This document shows positions 47,412-58,500 of a stretch of 64,000 bases of DNA, in pieces (within the stretch, counting starts at the first letter, position 1; every line of letters starts with the position of its first letter). This stretch comes from Medicago truncatula (taxonomy: Eukaryota; Streptophyta; Magnoliopsida; Fabales; Fabaceae): contig NC_053045.1 of NCBI RefSeq assembly GCF_003473485.1, positions 50,758,494-50,822,493 of the forward strand, read 5' to 3'. The position numbers were made by a program, and so were the translations under genes. Below the pieces are notes generated by a model that had not been told where the DNA came from, made no database searches, and saw nothing but the letters and a program-made list of their open reading frames with translations.

Positions 47412-47942
47412 TAGGGATGGGCAAAGTTCAGTTTAGACCAAGACTGTGTCAAAACTGAACCATAATGCAATAGTTTGAACCAAACTGAGTTTTCAAAATA
47501 GTTAACTGTTTTGATTTAAAAAAAAAAAAACTGAATTGAATTACTACTTTAGTTTCACCTTTTTCTTTTCTTTTCTGGTGATAGAGAAAGCAAGACAGGA
47601 ACAAAAACCAATCAGCAAGGCAACAACTATGGGTCTGAAATCTAATAAAACTAACCAAAATTCAAGCTCCTAGCTATGCCTAAACCAACCCGCAACAGCC
47701 CCATCACAGCTCCCAAACCAGAAAACAGCTATTGCAGCCAAAACACCAACAAACAGATGCACAGCTGACAGAAAACAACCCCTATAGTTGATGTTCTGTC
47801 ATGACAGTTCAGTTACAGTTAGTAACTGATACTTACAATACAGTTCAGTTTTGAACTTTTACACACGGTTCAGTTTAATATTGGTTCAGTTCGGTACAGT
47901 TCAATAGTTTGGTTCAGTTTTTGGTTTTTATGCCTACCCCTA
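47412..47942. mobile_element. hAT-like non-autonomous element
   Basis: Ends TAGGGATGGGCA / TGCCTACCCCTA are inverted with two mismatches. An exact 8-bp duplication GTAATAAT flanks it (47404-47411 and 47943-47950), the length typical of hAT elements. Sub-terminal GTTCAGTT / AACTGAAC motifs are repeated many times. No transposase. Confidence 0.9.
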
Positions 47943-48365
47943 GTAATAATATTTGATTTGATGAGACTTAAAAAATATCTATCTTTAATGACTTTCTCTC
48001 CTCTATGTGGGGTCATTAGGGGAAGTTTCAGCATGAATGAATCAATTGTTCGAGTTTGAACTCATGATCTCCAACTTCTTATCTATTAGTTTAAATCAGT
48101 TGAGTTTTCTAAGATCCCTCATTCATTACATTGGGCTGGTAAGATCAACCACATAAATGAGATTGAATGTCACAACTTTAAGAGAAATTATATGTCCCCG
48201 AAACCTCTTCTTTGTCCCCCATTGATAAGTGTCAAAAAACAGTTAAATAGGACATACATTTTAGGCACTTTGATTACTTGGTTCGCAAGTTATCTAGTGA
48301 AAAGCTCATAAATATTGAAGAATAATTCATTTATGCTTTTTACATCTAATGTCAACTGTTTGTGT

Positions 48366-48905
48366 AGGAAAATGCATGCCTGGATACTTAAAAAGCAAGA
48401 AAACACAAAGAAATGAAAAGATCAACTCGCCACGGCGAGCCCAAGGCAAGTTCATGGCGAGCTGAGGCAGAAAGTCCATTTCTCACTCGCTCCCAACTCG
48501 CAATGGCGACGGAAAGGCGAGCAAGGGGGTCCAAGAGCTCGCAATGGCGAACAAAACTACTCGTGAGGCGAGCTAAGGCGGCCTAACCTTCTCAAAGCTG
48601 ACGTGGCAGAAACCCATATGGAAAGAAAGCTCAACTCGCCATGGCGAGAACACCTACTCGCGAGGCGAGTTGAGTCAGAACAGAACTATATAAAGGCCAT
48701 TCACTCATATCAGCAAGAGAGGATCCAGATAGAACTTAAGGAGCAAGGAGCACAAGGATTGAACGGATCTCCAAGATCATTAAGACATCATGGCTTGCTT
48801 CCATTCCATCTCTTCTTTTCTCCTTGTAAGGTTACCATGACAATGTGTAGCTAAACTCTTTTTGTTGGGATTAAATGTAATCAACTCTATTAGTATGTAT
48901 TCCCT
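48366..48905 (+). mobile_element. LTR-like fragment with palindromic GGCGAG repeats and a TATA box
   Basis: About ten CTCGC / GGCGAG motifs occur between 48426 and 48670, some as perfect palindromes (CTCGCCATGGCGAG at 48635-48648). TATATAAA follows at 48687-48694, then a leader-like region. This looks like the promoter (U3/R) part of a retrotransposon LTR, possibly a solo LTR. Ends and duplication were not found, and no internal protein domains are present nearby. Confidence 0.45.
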
Positions 48906-49471
48906 TTGATTATGTTGTTGTTTGTTCTTAGTTCCCTTTGATTCCCATGCCTATCGCGTTACCCCTAAAACCGAAAATACATAGCAATTTTGGAATTTTA
49001 GAGTCTGAACCATGTAAAGGATAGGTTGAATATTTATGAAATTGCATTTTTTTTTTTACAAGAGGAGTTTGAAACATATAAAGGGAAGAAAATCTCAAAC
49101 TTAAAAGGCATAATCTCAACTCTTCTATCAATTGTAAGATTTAACTCGTACTTACACAAAAGTGTGAGATTCTTTGCATCCTTGATCCAATATTATAAAT
49201 TTTTCCCGCTCTTCCATTAACTCGAATCATACTCTAATATCACTATTGAACCACGAGGAAAAGCCTCCCTGAGTTGAATCATCACATTAAACTAACACAC
49301 ACAAATGAGATTTAACACCACATATTTACTCAAAACTTTATATTAAAGTTATGTATTCTTTCACTAATATTTTGTTCAACTTGAAATTTTCTATTCAATG
49401 TACAATTTTAACCGACACTTTACACATCACAAAATCTCATCAAAACAATTTCATTTTAATCATTATTAATT
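48906..49471. other. Intergenic DNA, no gene seen
   Basis: Possibly the downstream part of the LTR-like fragment. No coding or repeat boundary can be fixed. Confidence 0.4.
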
Positions 49472-49672
49472 GAGGAATGATATTTGAACAATAATTTTTT
49501 TACAACTTTTGTAACAATTTTATCTCTTATACTCATATTATGTTTTCACTTTCTCTCTCTATTGCTTTGGTTTTTGTGTCAATACCTCATTTTCTTTATA
49601 AAATTTTGATTGTCTCAAAAATTGTCACTCAAATGGATGTTCAAATAACACAACTCTTATTAATTTTCCATC
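49472..49672. mobile_element. Small non-coding element, family member 2
   Basis: Starts GAATGATATTTGAACAA, has CTCTTATACTCATATTATG in the middle, and ends GGATGTTCAAATAACAC. Same family as 11304-11498. Confidence 0.6.
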
Positions 49673-49832
49673 CTAAATATACTACCAACTTTTGGAAAAT
49701 TCAATAAACAATTATGTGTGCTGGTTCCACGAACACAAGTATTTTACCTGACTTTGACCGCAAACTCCATGTATATAGGACAGGACGCGCATAACGTCAG
49801 TAGTGGGAAAGCATATTTTTAAAGTTTAAATT

Positions 49833-50022
49833 AAGAGAAATGATATTTGTACAACTATTTTTTGACAACTTTTAGACAACTTTCTCTATCATACTCACAT
49901 TATATTTTTACTCTCTCTCTCTTCCTTTTTCTCTCTCTATTGTTTTTGACCGATGAGAAGAGAGAAAAATGAAGTTGTCATAGAAGTTGTTAGCACATGG
50001 TTGTTCAAATATCATTGCTCTT
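49833..50022. mobile_element. Small non-coding element, family member 3
   Basis: Ends AGAGAAATGATATTTG / CAAATATCATTGCTCT are inverted. The interior has a CT-rich run and its purine partner GAGAAGAGAG. It is inserted in the fourth, gene-less CML unit (49735-50250). Confidence 0.7.
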
Positions 50023-50463
50023 AAATTAAAGACATAGTAGCCAACAGTATTAACTACCCCAACCCCAATTTTTCAGAATTAGGTAATATGGTAATGCATG
50101 AGTAATGACGGAAACTGTGTACAACTTTTAATATTGTTCATTCTCATCAAAACACTATACTATCATTGTTGAACTTTTCTTGTTTTTCTTCGCAATTCTG
50201 GAAAGAAGAAAACAAACGCAGGCCCCACATCAGTTTAATATGGATGATATAGATCTCCCATGGTTTAGAAAATTAATTCTAATACAACGAGACTGAATTT
50301 AATTTGGTGTTTATAATATTGGACTTGGATCGATTTGAGTGTTTCTTTTCAGTTTTTCTCGCATTTGATGATATATTTAAACCGAACAATTCGATGTTGG
50401 ACAAAATTGTTCAGGAAAATTCTACGTACACCAACAAAATTTGAGTATACTGGTATTTCAAAT

Positions 50464-50547
50464 TTTTTTTTTTTGTTGTCCAAGGTTCGAACCTGAAGCT
50501 TACATATATTATATTTGTCCTTGCCAACCGAACTAATCTCACGTGAC
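50464..50547 (-). mobile_element. Short tRNA-derived SINE, minus-strand copy
   Basis: The plus strand shows a T-run, then CCAAGGTTCGAACCTG (B-box, reversed), then CCAACCGAACTAATCTC (A-box region, reversed). The 12-bp duplication GGTATTTCAAAT flanks it exactly (50452-50463 and 50548-50559). Confidence 0.85.
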
Positions 50548-51234
50548 GGTATTTCAAATCTTTAAATTAATAGGTTTTTTTTTTTTTAGGGAAAATCTTT
50601 AAATTAATAGTTAAATAACTTATAACTTGTTTTTTGAAGGAAAAAACTTACTTTCCATCATTTATAATTATAATAATTAAATCTTATTTACTAAAAGTAT
50701 CGACAAAATAGAATTTATTTTTTCTAAATTTTTATTACTCATAATAGAGAATAATGATTATTTTTTACGATAAAATGTAAAAAATTTTGTATGTTTCTTT
50801 TAAATAATTAATTGATGTTTTTTTATGAAATGATTTTTTTAAAATATAAATGTCGACAAATTTTATGTCTTAGAAATGATCATTAAATATAAATGTCGAC
50901 AAATAGCTCTTTATTTTATAAAAATTAATTATTAAATTATAGATTTAGAAAACAAAGTACACACTATACCTCAATTTATGAGTCTACCGTATAAGTTCCC
51001 AATTGTCTCATTTGTCTCAAAGATTTAATTCAATTAACAATGTTGTAATTGAGGTGGCATTGTAAAACTTGTGTAGCATAGGCAAATTCAAAAGTTACCT
51101 GCAGCTATGGGTTTGTAACCTGCTATTAATAAATACAATAAATTAATCAAACATTTGATTAATGCAGAATATTGTTTTTGCTGGATGCCCATGCACCCCC
51201 CTCCTAACTCAAACACTAGCAGTAGTAAAACATA

Positions 51235-51685
51235 GGCGTAATTACCTTTTTGGTCCTCTAACTATTTAGTTGGTATCGGAGTGGTCCTCTAACTAAAAAT
51301 TGATTTATTTCGGTCCTCTAAGTTTCTCACCGTTACTACATTTAGTCCTTTCTGTTAGTTTTATTCAAATAAAGGTTAGGGTTTGTGTTATGTGGGTATC
51401 TGACCTCCTGTTTCACACATATATATGAACCACAACAGTTACCAATAATATCAGTCATTATTTAATCATAATACCTTAACGAGGAATAGGACCAAAATGA
51501 TACTAATAAATAAAGTTAGAGGACCCACATAACACAAACCCTAACGTTTATTTGAATAAAACTAACAGAAAAGACTAAATGTAGTAACGGTGAGAAACTT
51601 AGAGGACCGAAATAAATCAATTTTTAGTTGGAGGACCAATCCGATACTAATTAAATAGTTAAATGACTAAAAAGGTAATTTAGCC
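51235..51685. mobile_element. Mutator-like MITE with exact 9-bp duplication
   Basis: Ends GGCGTAATTACCTTTTT / AAAAAGGTAATTTAGCC are inverted; the arms extend about 170 bp. TAAAACATA flanks on both sides (51226-51234 and 51686-51694). Unique centre at about 51405-51510. Confidence 0.92.
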
Positions 51686-52455
51686 TAAAACATAACATAT
51701 CAGAAATTTGGTGCTCATGTTCAGATCTTCATTTTTCAGCTTTAAACACACATGTATCTCCACAAAACTCTTTCTAGAAACACCATACTCCATAACTCTC
51801 AAAGCAAAATAAATTTTAGATCTAGATTTGAATCAAACTCAGATTCACGAAATCAATCCCATACCTTTATCCTTTTTGTCACCTTAAACAAACCTGTTTT
51901 AATTTCTGGAAAATAAAATCTAGGACATGATTGGTTCATATACATTTTGTTGCTCATAGGTTTGAATAAAATCATTAATGTGTTTATTTTGTTACCCTTT
52001 TCCATCAATCAATGGGTTTTACTAATTCATGTGGAAAGGTGTCAAAAAGCATCGGCTTTATTTTCAGATTTGGATACTCGAGTAATGCATATTCATCCTT
52101 TTTTAAATAATTTGAGCTTTTGGATAATGGTTTAGGATACAATTATAATCAGTATATTGGTTTTACTCGAATTTATTTTTGTGTTTTACGTTCGAAGAGT
52201 TTAGTTTCTGCCTTTTTTAAATTTTGAAAAAATTTGAAGATTGATGAAGATAATGGAAGTTGAAGAAGAAGAGGGAAGAAGACGATGAATAGTAGAAAAA
52301 GATTGGTTGGTGGAGGGTTTTTATTTTTTATTTGTTTGAGTTTTGATGATTAATGTGATGAATTTTTTTGGGTTTATTGATGAAAATGATGAATGTTGTT
52401 GGGTTTGATGGTGAACATGAATAAAATATTGACATTTAATAATTATGTGAGGTCA

Positions 52456-52601
52456 CGATCCAGAAGTCCTAGCTCAACTGGCAAAATGCCGAAATTGTTA
52501 GGCCGGATGCCATGATCGGGGTTCGAATTCCGGTACCTCCACTTGTGTGTGTGAGTTTATAATGGCTTTGCCATTTCGTCTATCTACCAAAAAAAAAAAA
52601 A
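52456..52601 (+). mobile_element. tRNA-derived SINE with exact 15-bp duplication
   Basis: TAGCTCAACTGGCAAAATGC (A-box region) and GGGTTCGAATTCC (B-box) are followed by a tRNA-unrelated part (TTATAATGGCTTTGCCATTT) and an A-run. AATTATGTGAGGTCA flanks it exactly (52441-52455 and 52602-52616). It resembles the Au-type SINE group of plants (family knowledge). The intact duplication suggests a fairly young insertion. Confidence 0.93.
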
Positions 52602-52699
52602 AATTATGTGAGGTCATGTTTACTGTTCATAATATCTCAGCAGCAAGTCGCAATAAGTTTCAGGTAACATATCTCAACCGTTGATATATAATAATATTA

Positions 52700-53043
52700 G
52701 GCAAAATTACACAATTAGTCCCTTAATTTTATTTTAGGTAACACTTTCGTCCTTTATTTTTTTTGGTCACGATTTAGTCTTTTATGTTATAAAATAACAA
52801 CATAGTTATCATTTTTTATGAAAAAAATAATCAAAACTCCAAAAAAAAATCATCAAACTCATAGGCAAACGTAAATCTTCATCATACAAGCTTAGAAAAT
52901 CAAATTTTTTTGAAAAAAATCTCATAAAAAATGATAAGATATTGCAATTTTATAACATAAAGGACTAAATCGTGACAAAAAAAAGATAAAGGACGAAAGT
53001 GTTACCTAAAATAAAATTAAGGGACTAATTGTGTAATTTTGCC
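52700..53043. mobile_element. Mutator-like MITE with exact 9-bp duplication
   Basis: Ends GGCAAAATTACACAATTAGT / its complement; the arms run more than 100 bp. ATAATATTA flanks on both sides (52691-52699 and 53044-53052). Confidence 0.92.
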
Positions 53044-53225
53044 ATAATATTATATCAACCGTCCAAATAAATTTTCAAAAACACATTACTCAACTTGTGT
53101 ATGATACACAACTCTTTTGCTTGGGTCCCGTAAACGCCACCAGTAATTGATAGCCTAAACACATTTTCAAACATGAGATCTCACATGGTGTATGAGTTTT
53201 ATACGATGTTAGTCACTTCATAATA

Positions 53226-53321
53226 TATTCAGACAAGAAGAAATTGTTGCATTTTAAAACTTATTTGATTTAGTATTCAGACAAGAAGAAATTGTTGCAT
53301 TTTAGAACTTATTTGATTTTA
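53226..53321. repeat. 48-bp tandem duplication, nearly identical
   Basis: TATTCAGACAAGAAGAAATT and the rest of the unit repeat with about one mismatch, so the duplication is recent. Confidence 0.9.
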
Positions 53322-53419
53322 CTCATTTCCAAAAACAATTATTAGTTGGGACTATTTTGCAAGGTTAGTGACCAAATCTTGACAAAGGATCTTTTTTCTT
53401 ATTGCCTTGACAATAAGGG

Positions 53420-54198
53420 TGTGTTTGGTTAAGAGGAGAAGTTGTGAAGAGAGAAATAGGTGAGAGAGAGTAAGAGAAGAGAGAAATATGAGAGAAATAG
53501 AGTAGATTTGATGTATTGTTTGGTGTAAGAGAGAGATGAGAGAAATAGAAGAGAGAAGTGTTGATTATTTATAAAACTACTAAATTACCCCTACAATAAA
53601 AATATCTAATATTTACTTAATACTGTATTCAAATTTATGTTAGTTAAGTAATTAAATTATTTAATATAATTTTATAATGAATAAATTATTCAAATTTTAT
53701 ATTCGTTTTATGTTTTTTTTCTGAGGGAATATTCGTTTTATGTTGTTAATAATTTTATTGTGTCGTATGGCAAAAAAAAATTGATTGTGTCAAAAAGATA
53801 AATTAATTCATTCGCTGTTTTATTTTTAAATTAATTAAACATTCAACAATTACATGTTTTAACATATTGAACTCTATTCTACCATTTCATAGAATAAAAT
53901 AAGAAAGCCTTTCACAACTTTTTCATTTTCTCCACCAGCAGCCTCCTATTAACGGAAGCGTTGCATTTTTTGTCTTTTATGATGCAATGAAGGATAAAAA
54001 TGTAAAACTGCATAAAAGTTGCAACTCTTTTGTGTTTCTTCGCTATTGTGCGAAGAGTCTGAAAACCATGGGGCCTACATGTATAAACTCTCTCTTTCCT
54101 CTTTCTCACCTCAACCAAACAAGAGAAATTTGTATCTTCTCTCCTAACTCTCTCTCCCTTCAACTTCTTTCTCTTCATCTTCTCTTCTACCAAACATA
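53420..54198. mobile_element. Probable non-autonomous DNA element
   Basis: TGTGTTTGGTTAAGAGGAGAAG on the left and its diverged complement TCTTCTCTTCTACCAAACATA on the right. The inner parts are GA-rich on the left and CT-rich on the right. The frames at 53912-54193 and 53987-54199 are by-products of this composition. Flanks CAATAAGGG and GGCTAAGGG are only loosely alike. Confidence 0.55.
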
Positions 54199-54231
54199 GG
54201 CTAAGGGATTATAGTTTGACTATTTTGATTT

Positions 54232-54500
54232 TTGACATGGTGATTTACTTTGAATACGCCCAAGTGACATCAGGTTTTTTTGTCCTAATATTTACGGTTC
54301 TTGACCTAAAAAAATCCGCAAACTTAACCAAAAAACAACATTTACAACTAGAGTGCAATATCTTGACATCATGGTTTAATTTGAATACGCCTAAGTGACA
54401 TCAGATTTTTTTGACCTACTATTTACAGCTCTTGACCTAAAAAAATCAGCAAACTTACCAAAAAAAACAACGTTTACAACTAGAGTGCAATATTTTGACA
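54232..54500. repeat. 131-bp tandem duplication
   Basis: GAATACGCCCAAGTGACATC at 54252 recurs at 54383 with one change. The remainder of the unit (TTGACCTAAAAAAATC, ACAACTAGAGTGCAATAT) also repeats. Confidence 0.85.
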
Positions 54501-54672
54501 TCAAAATATGACAATAAATTTTGATATTAACTTAAATAATTTAATGGTAAATTGTTAAGTACTTTGGAGTTTAGTTGGGTACCGATATTTTTAAGCAAAA
54601 TTAATTTAAAATTTGATTTTCTTTTTATAAAAATTATACAAAAATATGGCATAACATTAAATAATTGGATGA

Positions 54673-54760
54673 TAGTCCGCGGGAGCTTAACTCAGTTGGT
54701 ACAGTGTATAATATATGCAAGGTCTGGTGTTCGAATCACGGACACCACCAAAAAAAAAAA
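54673..54760 (+). mobile_element. Short tRNA-derived SINE, exact 10-bp duplication
   Basis: About 75 bp of tRNA-like sequence (GAGCTTAACTCAGTTGGTA, then GTGTTCGAATCAC) ends ACACCACCA plus an A-run, with nothing else between tRNA part and tail. AATTGGATGA flanks it exactly (54663-54672 and 54761-54770). Confidence 0.88.
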
Positions 54761-54770
54761 AATTGGATGA

Positions 54771-55636
54771 CATGTATATACCCAACCTACTAAAAACATA
54801 TGATTAATCATGTTAAGTGATACCAAAAAAAAAAAAATGTAAATGTATTACACATACATTTTTTTTTTTAAAGGATGTATTACACATACATGACTTGAGT
54901 AAAAAACGCACTTATTTCACAACTAAAAAAAATTCATTCAAAAGAAAAACTGAAATTTTCTTGTATTTAAAGAAGTAAAATATATAACTTTGTTTATTAA
55001 AAAGTATTAACCAGCAAAAGAAAAATGGTTTACATCCAAAGGAAAATTATAAACCAAAGAGAAGTTATAAATCTAAACTAAATTGCATGGAAAATAACAT
55101 TGTCTTCAGGTAAGTAATCTAGTAAAGAGAAAATGTAAATTAATGACTTCAATTGAATGATGATGCTCTTCTTGAAAAGAAAGAGGGCATCTAGTAAAAA
55201 GTGGTTAGGCCTAAAATACTCTTCTTGAAAGAAAAGAGCATATTCATAAAATAAAATAAAATTGATAAGGTTTGCAATTTAACATATATAGTGTGCAACA
55301 TGAATTCCTATTTTCAATTCATTTAAAAAGTATTCTTGCACCAATGAAAATTGAATCTAATAGAAGAGACTAGACTCTAATAACATGAGGAATCAATATT
55401 TAATGTTCTAGGTTGAAGAAACCTACGAGACAAAGAAGAAGAAAAAAAGAATTCCTATTTCTCTAAGGTGTTAAGGTCTCAAGAGGGACTATACGTAGAA
55501 AAGAAGTACACCAAAATCTTGAGTTGTGCGAATAGGAGAAGTGAGGGAGATGAAAAAACTGAGGTTTTTTTTAATTATTCTATCGTATATCTGTCTTAAA
55601 ATATAAACATGTTTTGAAATATTGATTTCAAAAGAC
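54771..55636. other. AT-rich intergenic DNA, no gene seen
   Basis: Only short repeats (TGTATTACACATACAT at 54845 and 54883; CTCTTCTTGAAA at 55167 and 55219). No coding frame of interest. Confidence 0.5.
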
Positions 55637-56603
55637 GGCTCGGTCTAGTGTGGGAGACCTTAATAGGTCTCCTACCGTGAGCAAGTGAATGTAAAAAATT
55701 CTAAGCATTAGATTGTGAAGCTATATGATTTTTAGCATACACTCTCGGTACCCAATACTTTTTTTTAATTTTATTGTCACTTTTCTCATTCTCTTTCCTC
55801 TCCATCCCCATCCTTCTTTCCACGACAGATCTCCATAAACACTCATATTTGTCATCTCCTTTCCGTTGTATCATTTATAAATGTTTTTTCCTCTTTAAAT
55901 TTTCTTTAAATCATTGAATTGAAAATCATGATTGCAAAAGATTCAAAGAGTATGCTACCTTCAATTTCAATTTACAACAAAAAAAAACCTTTAATTTCAA
56001 TTTTCAACATGTTGATTGTACCATACATATAATTTCATTAACGTACAGTCAGTCAGATCTTTAGGTTATTCCATATATTCGAAGAACTATTATAGTCAAG
56101 CCACATGTCCCAACTATAATAAACGACAAGAACCGTTCCTATGGCCATATATGTTTTACAGTCCATTTTCTATTCCCTTCTCAACGAGATTCGATGAAGA
56201 AAATTAGTGGGTTCGTTGCTTTTTTCAGCATAAGGTTTGGTTTTGGGTCTTGTTGAATCTCTGTTGGGGTTGTTAATTATGTGTTTCTCAATTTCAAACT
56301 GGTCTCATTTCACTCTCTGTATTTGAGTTTGTTTCAACTTCCCCGTGTTTTAAAACCAAATTCAAAAATATAATAATAATGACAATAATAAATGGGTAAA
56401 ACTGAGTGCAGCAAAGTATGTAGGATAAGGAGGGAGACTATATCCATAGCTAATCAAACTAGCAAAAATAAACAAGGAAGAAGATGCGAGAGAGGATTAA
56501 GAGTATAGATTGATACGGTGTGGTTAGGTGTACCATGGACTAGCAACTTTTTAACTCACTCACGGTAGGAAACCTATTAAGGTCTCCCACCCTAGAAGGC
56601 GCC
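55637..56603. mobile_element. Mutator-like non-autonomous element with exact 9-bp duplication
   Basis: Inverted ends share GGGAGACCTTAATAGGT and CCTACCGTGAG or close variants. The outermost bases are GGCTCGG / GGCGCC. TCAAAAGAC flanks on both sides (55628-55636 and 56604-56612). The 967-bp interior has no recognisable frame. Confidence 0.88.
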
Positions 56604-56612
56604 TCAAAAGAC

Positions 56613-57267
56613 GGATAGTTTAGTCTATTTATAAGTTGCTTATAATTAAATAGAGTCTTTTACCTCATTGTTTGATATCATTAAAAGAGAAAACTTTTAG
56701 AGAGAAAAAATAATTAAAGGACGAGGTTTGAGAGCTTTTGGATGAAAAATTAGGGTTGAGAAACACATTCTAAACATCTTCAATAGAGGACTGATTCAAG
56801 CTTTCTCTCGTGTTCTTGATATATTTTTTGTGGATTAAGAAAAGAAAGACAAAGGGGGTAGACATTAAGGTTTATTATTGAAGTCGGTTTATTGTAACTT
56901 AATTGTATCTTTTATAAAAATTCATTGATAGTTGAATGAAGATATGCTCTCTCTCTCCCTCCTACATAGATAATTTGGTGGAACTAGACAAATAGTTTTT
57001 GTGTGTTTGTTCCTTGCTATACACTTAGATTGCTATACTTTTTTCTTGGTTGACTATTATTGTTTGGATTGTTCGATTGTTGGTTGTCATTATTATTTGC
57101 TCCACCTATCGTCTTGTTTGTTTTGAACAAGAGTTAGAATTCACAACAAAATCCCTTTAGAGAAAAAAAAAAATGTCCTTAAATATATGTTTAAATGCAA
57201 ATTATTAGATATATTTATTATTATTTTAAAATATATCCCAAATTATTAGATATATTTGTTATTATTT
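56613..57267. other. Intergenic DNA, no gene seen
   Basis: No gene-like content. A short repeat, AAATTATTAGATATATTTRT, occurs at 57199 and 57240. Confidence 0.5.
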
Positions 57268-57276
57268 TTTCTTTGA

Positions 57277-57567
57277 GGGTTAATGGTGCTTTACCCCCTG
57301 TAATATATTTTTGGTTTTCCCCCCTATAAAAATATTTTTTTTGATTTACCCCCTGTAAAAAAAAAAAAAAAAATTGGAATACCCCCCTAATAGGTCATAA
57401 AAAAACGACTTTATTTTTTTTTTTTTGCAGATTTTTTTCGTATTTTATGACTTATTAGGGGGGTATTCCAAAAAAAAAAAAATTTACAGAGGGGTAAATC
57501 AAAAAATATTTTACAGGGGGAAAACAAAAAATGACCTATATTACAGGGGGTAAATCATCATTAACCC
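57277..57567. mobile_element. Mutator-like MITE with exact 9-bp duplication
   Basis: Ends GGGTTAATGGTGCTTTACCC / GGGTAAATCATCATTAACCC are inverted; the arms repeat TACCCCCTGTAA / TTACAGGGGGTA. TTTCTTTGA flanks on both sides (57268-57276 and 57568-57576). Confidence 0.92.
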
Positions 57568-57638
57568 TTTCTTTGAAGACTTTTTTGACGCAATAATGTC
57601 TTTGAAAATGAAAGTCAATATTAAGTACATCTATAGTT

Positions 57639-57723
57639 CCCGTGAGCTTAACTCAGTTGGTAGGACAATGCATAACATATGTAAGGTCCGGAGTTCGAAC
57701 CTCGACAAAAAAAAAAAAAAAAA
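57639..57723 (+). mobile_element. Short tRNA-derived SINE, copy at 57.6 kb
   Basis: CGTGAGCTTAACTCAGTTGG and GGAGTTCGAACCTC (A- and B-box regions) are followed by an A-run. The CACCAC end of the other copies is missing. No clear duplication. Confidence 0.8.
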
Positions 57724-58310
57724 CATATTTATACACAAATGATAATTTAGTGATAATTATATACAAAATTGACACATTAATTAGACTGCAAAATTTTTAT
57801 AATATATGTAAAAAAATGACAAAGAAATCCATAAATAGAAAAGTAGTATAAAGTTTTGCTAAAAAAAGTAGTATAAAGTTTGATAACTGGAGAGAACTAA
57901 AACAAATTAGTATACAGAATAACCTAAAAAAAGTTGTAAGAAAAATAGAGGGCATGTGGTCAGAGTAGGTCCCCTGTTGTCTCTGGTATTGGTTATAATA
58001 AGGTGTTATTACGTGATCTAGTTGACTATATCACATATATTAATGGATAATTTTAAATTTAAATATCTTTAATAATATATTAGAAAAAATTATGAAAATT
58101 TTATATTTTGAAAATATTCATCGAGGCAAATTGAACATCTTATATGTTATATTTTATCTTTATATATTAGTAGAAATATAGAGTCAAAACATGTATTGTG
58201 AACAATACACATTTTTAAATTAGGTCATTTAAAATGGGACTAATGGAGTAATTTAATACAATTAACAATGACTTTGAATGTTATTAATCATGATTTCTAA
58301 ATACAAATTA
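57724..58310. other. AT-rich intergenic DNA, no gene seen
   Basis: A segment at about 58025-58260 (ATATTAGAAAAAATTATGAAAA, ATATTAGTAGAAATA) resembles about 4215-4395 and may be another shared small element. Confidence 0.45.
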
Positions 58311-58500
58311 GAGGAATGCTAGCAACACTCTCTTTTGAGCACTATATCTAGCACTCACTCTTTTATTGGGTGAAATCAATTTATGTTTCACACTTTGAAA
58401 ATGGAACCCACATAAAGTGGTGGGACATACATTGATTTCACCCAATAAAAAAGTGAGTGCTAGAGAAAGTGCTCAAAAGAGAGTGTTATTAGCATTCCTC
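58311..58500. mobile_element. Palindromic MITE, 190 bp
   Basis: GAGGAATGCTAGCAACACTC and its complement GAGTGTTATTAGCATTCCTC form the ends. Almost the whole element folds on itself (TGGGTGAAATCAAT / ATTGATTTCACCCA). Flanking ACAAATTA and GCAAATTA may be the remains of a duplication. Confidence 0.85.

Noticed and set aside
53912-54199. Overlapping frames of 93 and 70 aa
   Set aside because: They come from GA/CT-rich ends of a non-autonomous element.
40917-57723. Functional tRNA genes at the tRNA-like sequences
   Set aside because: The A/B boxes are present, but acceptor stems do not pair well, the anticodon arms are degraded, and A-tails with target duplications show retroposition.
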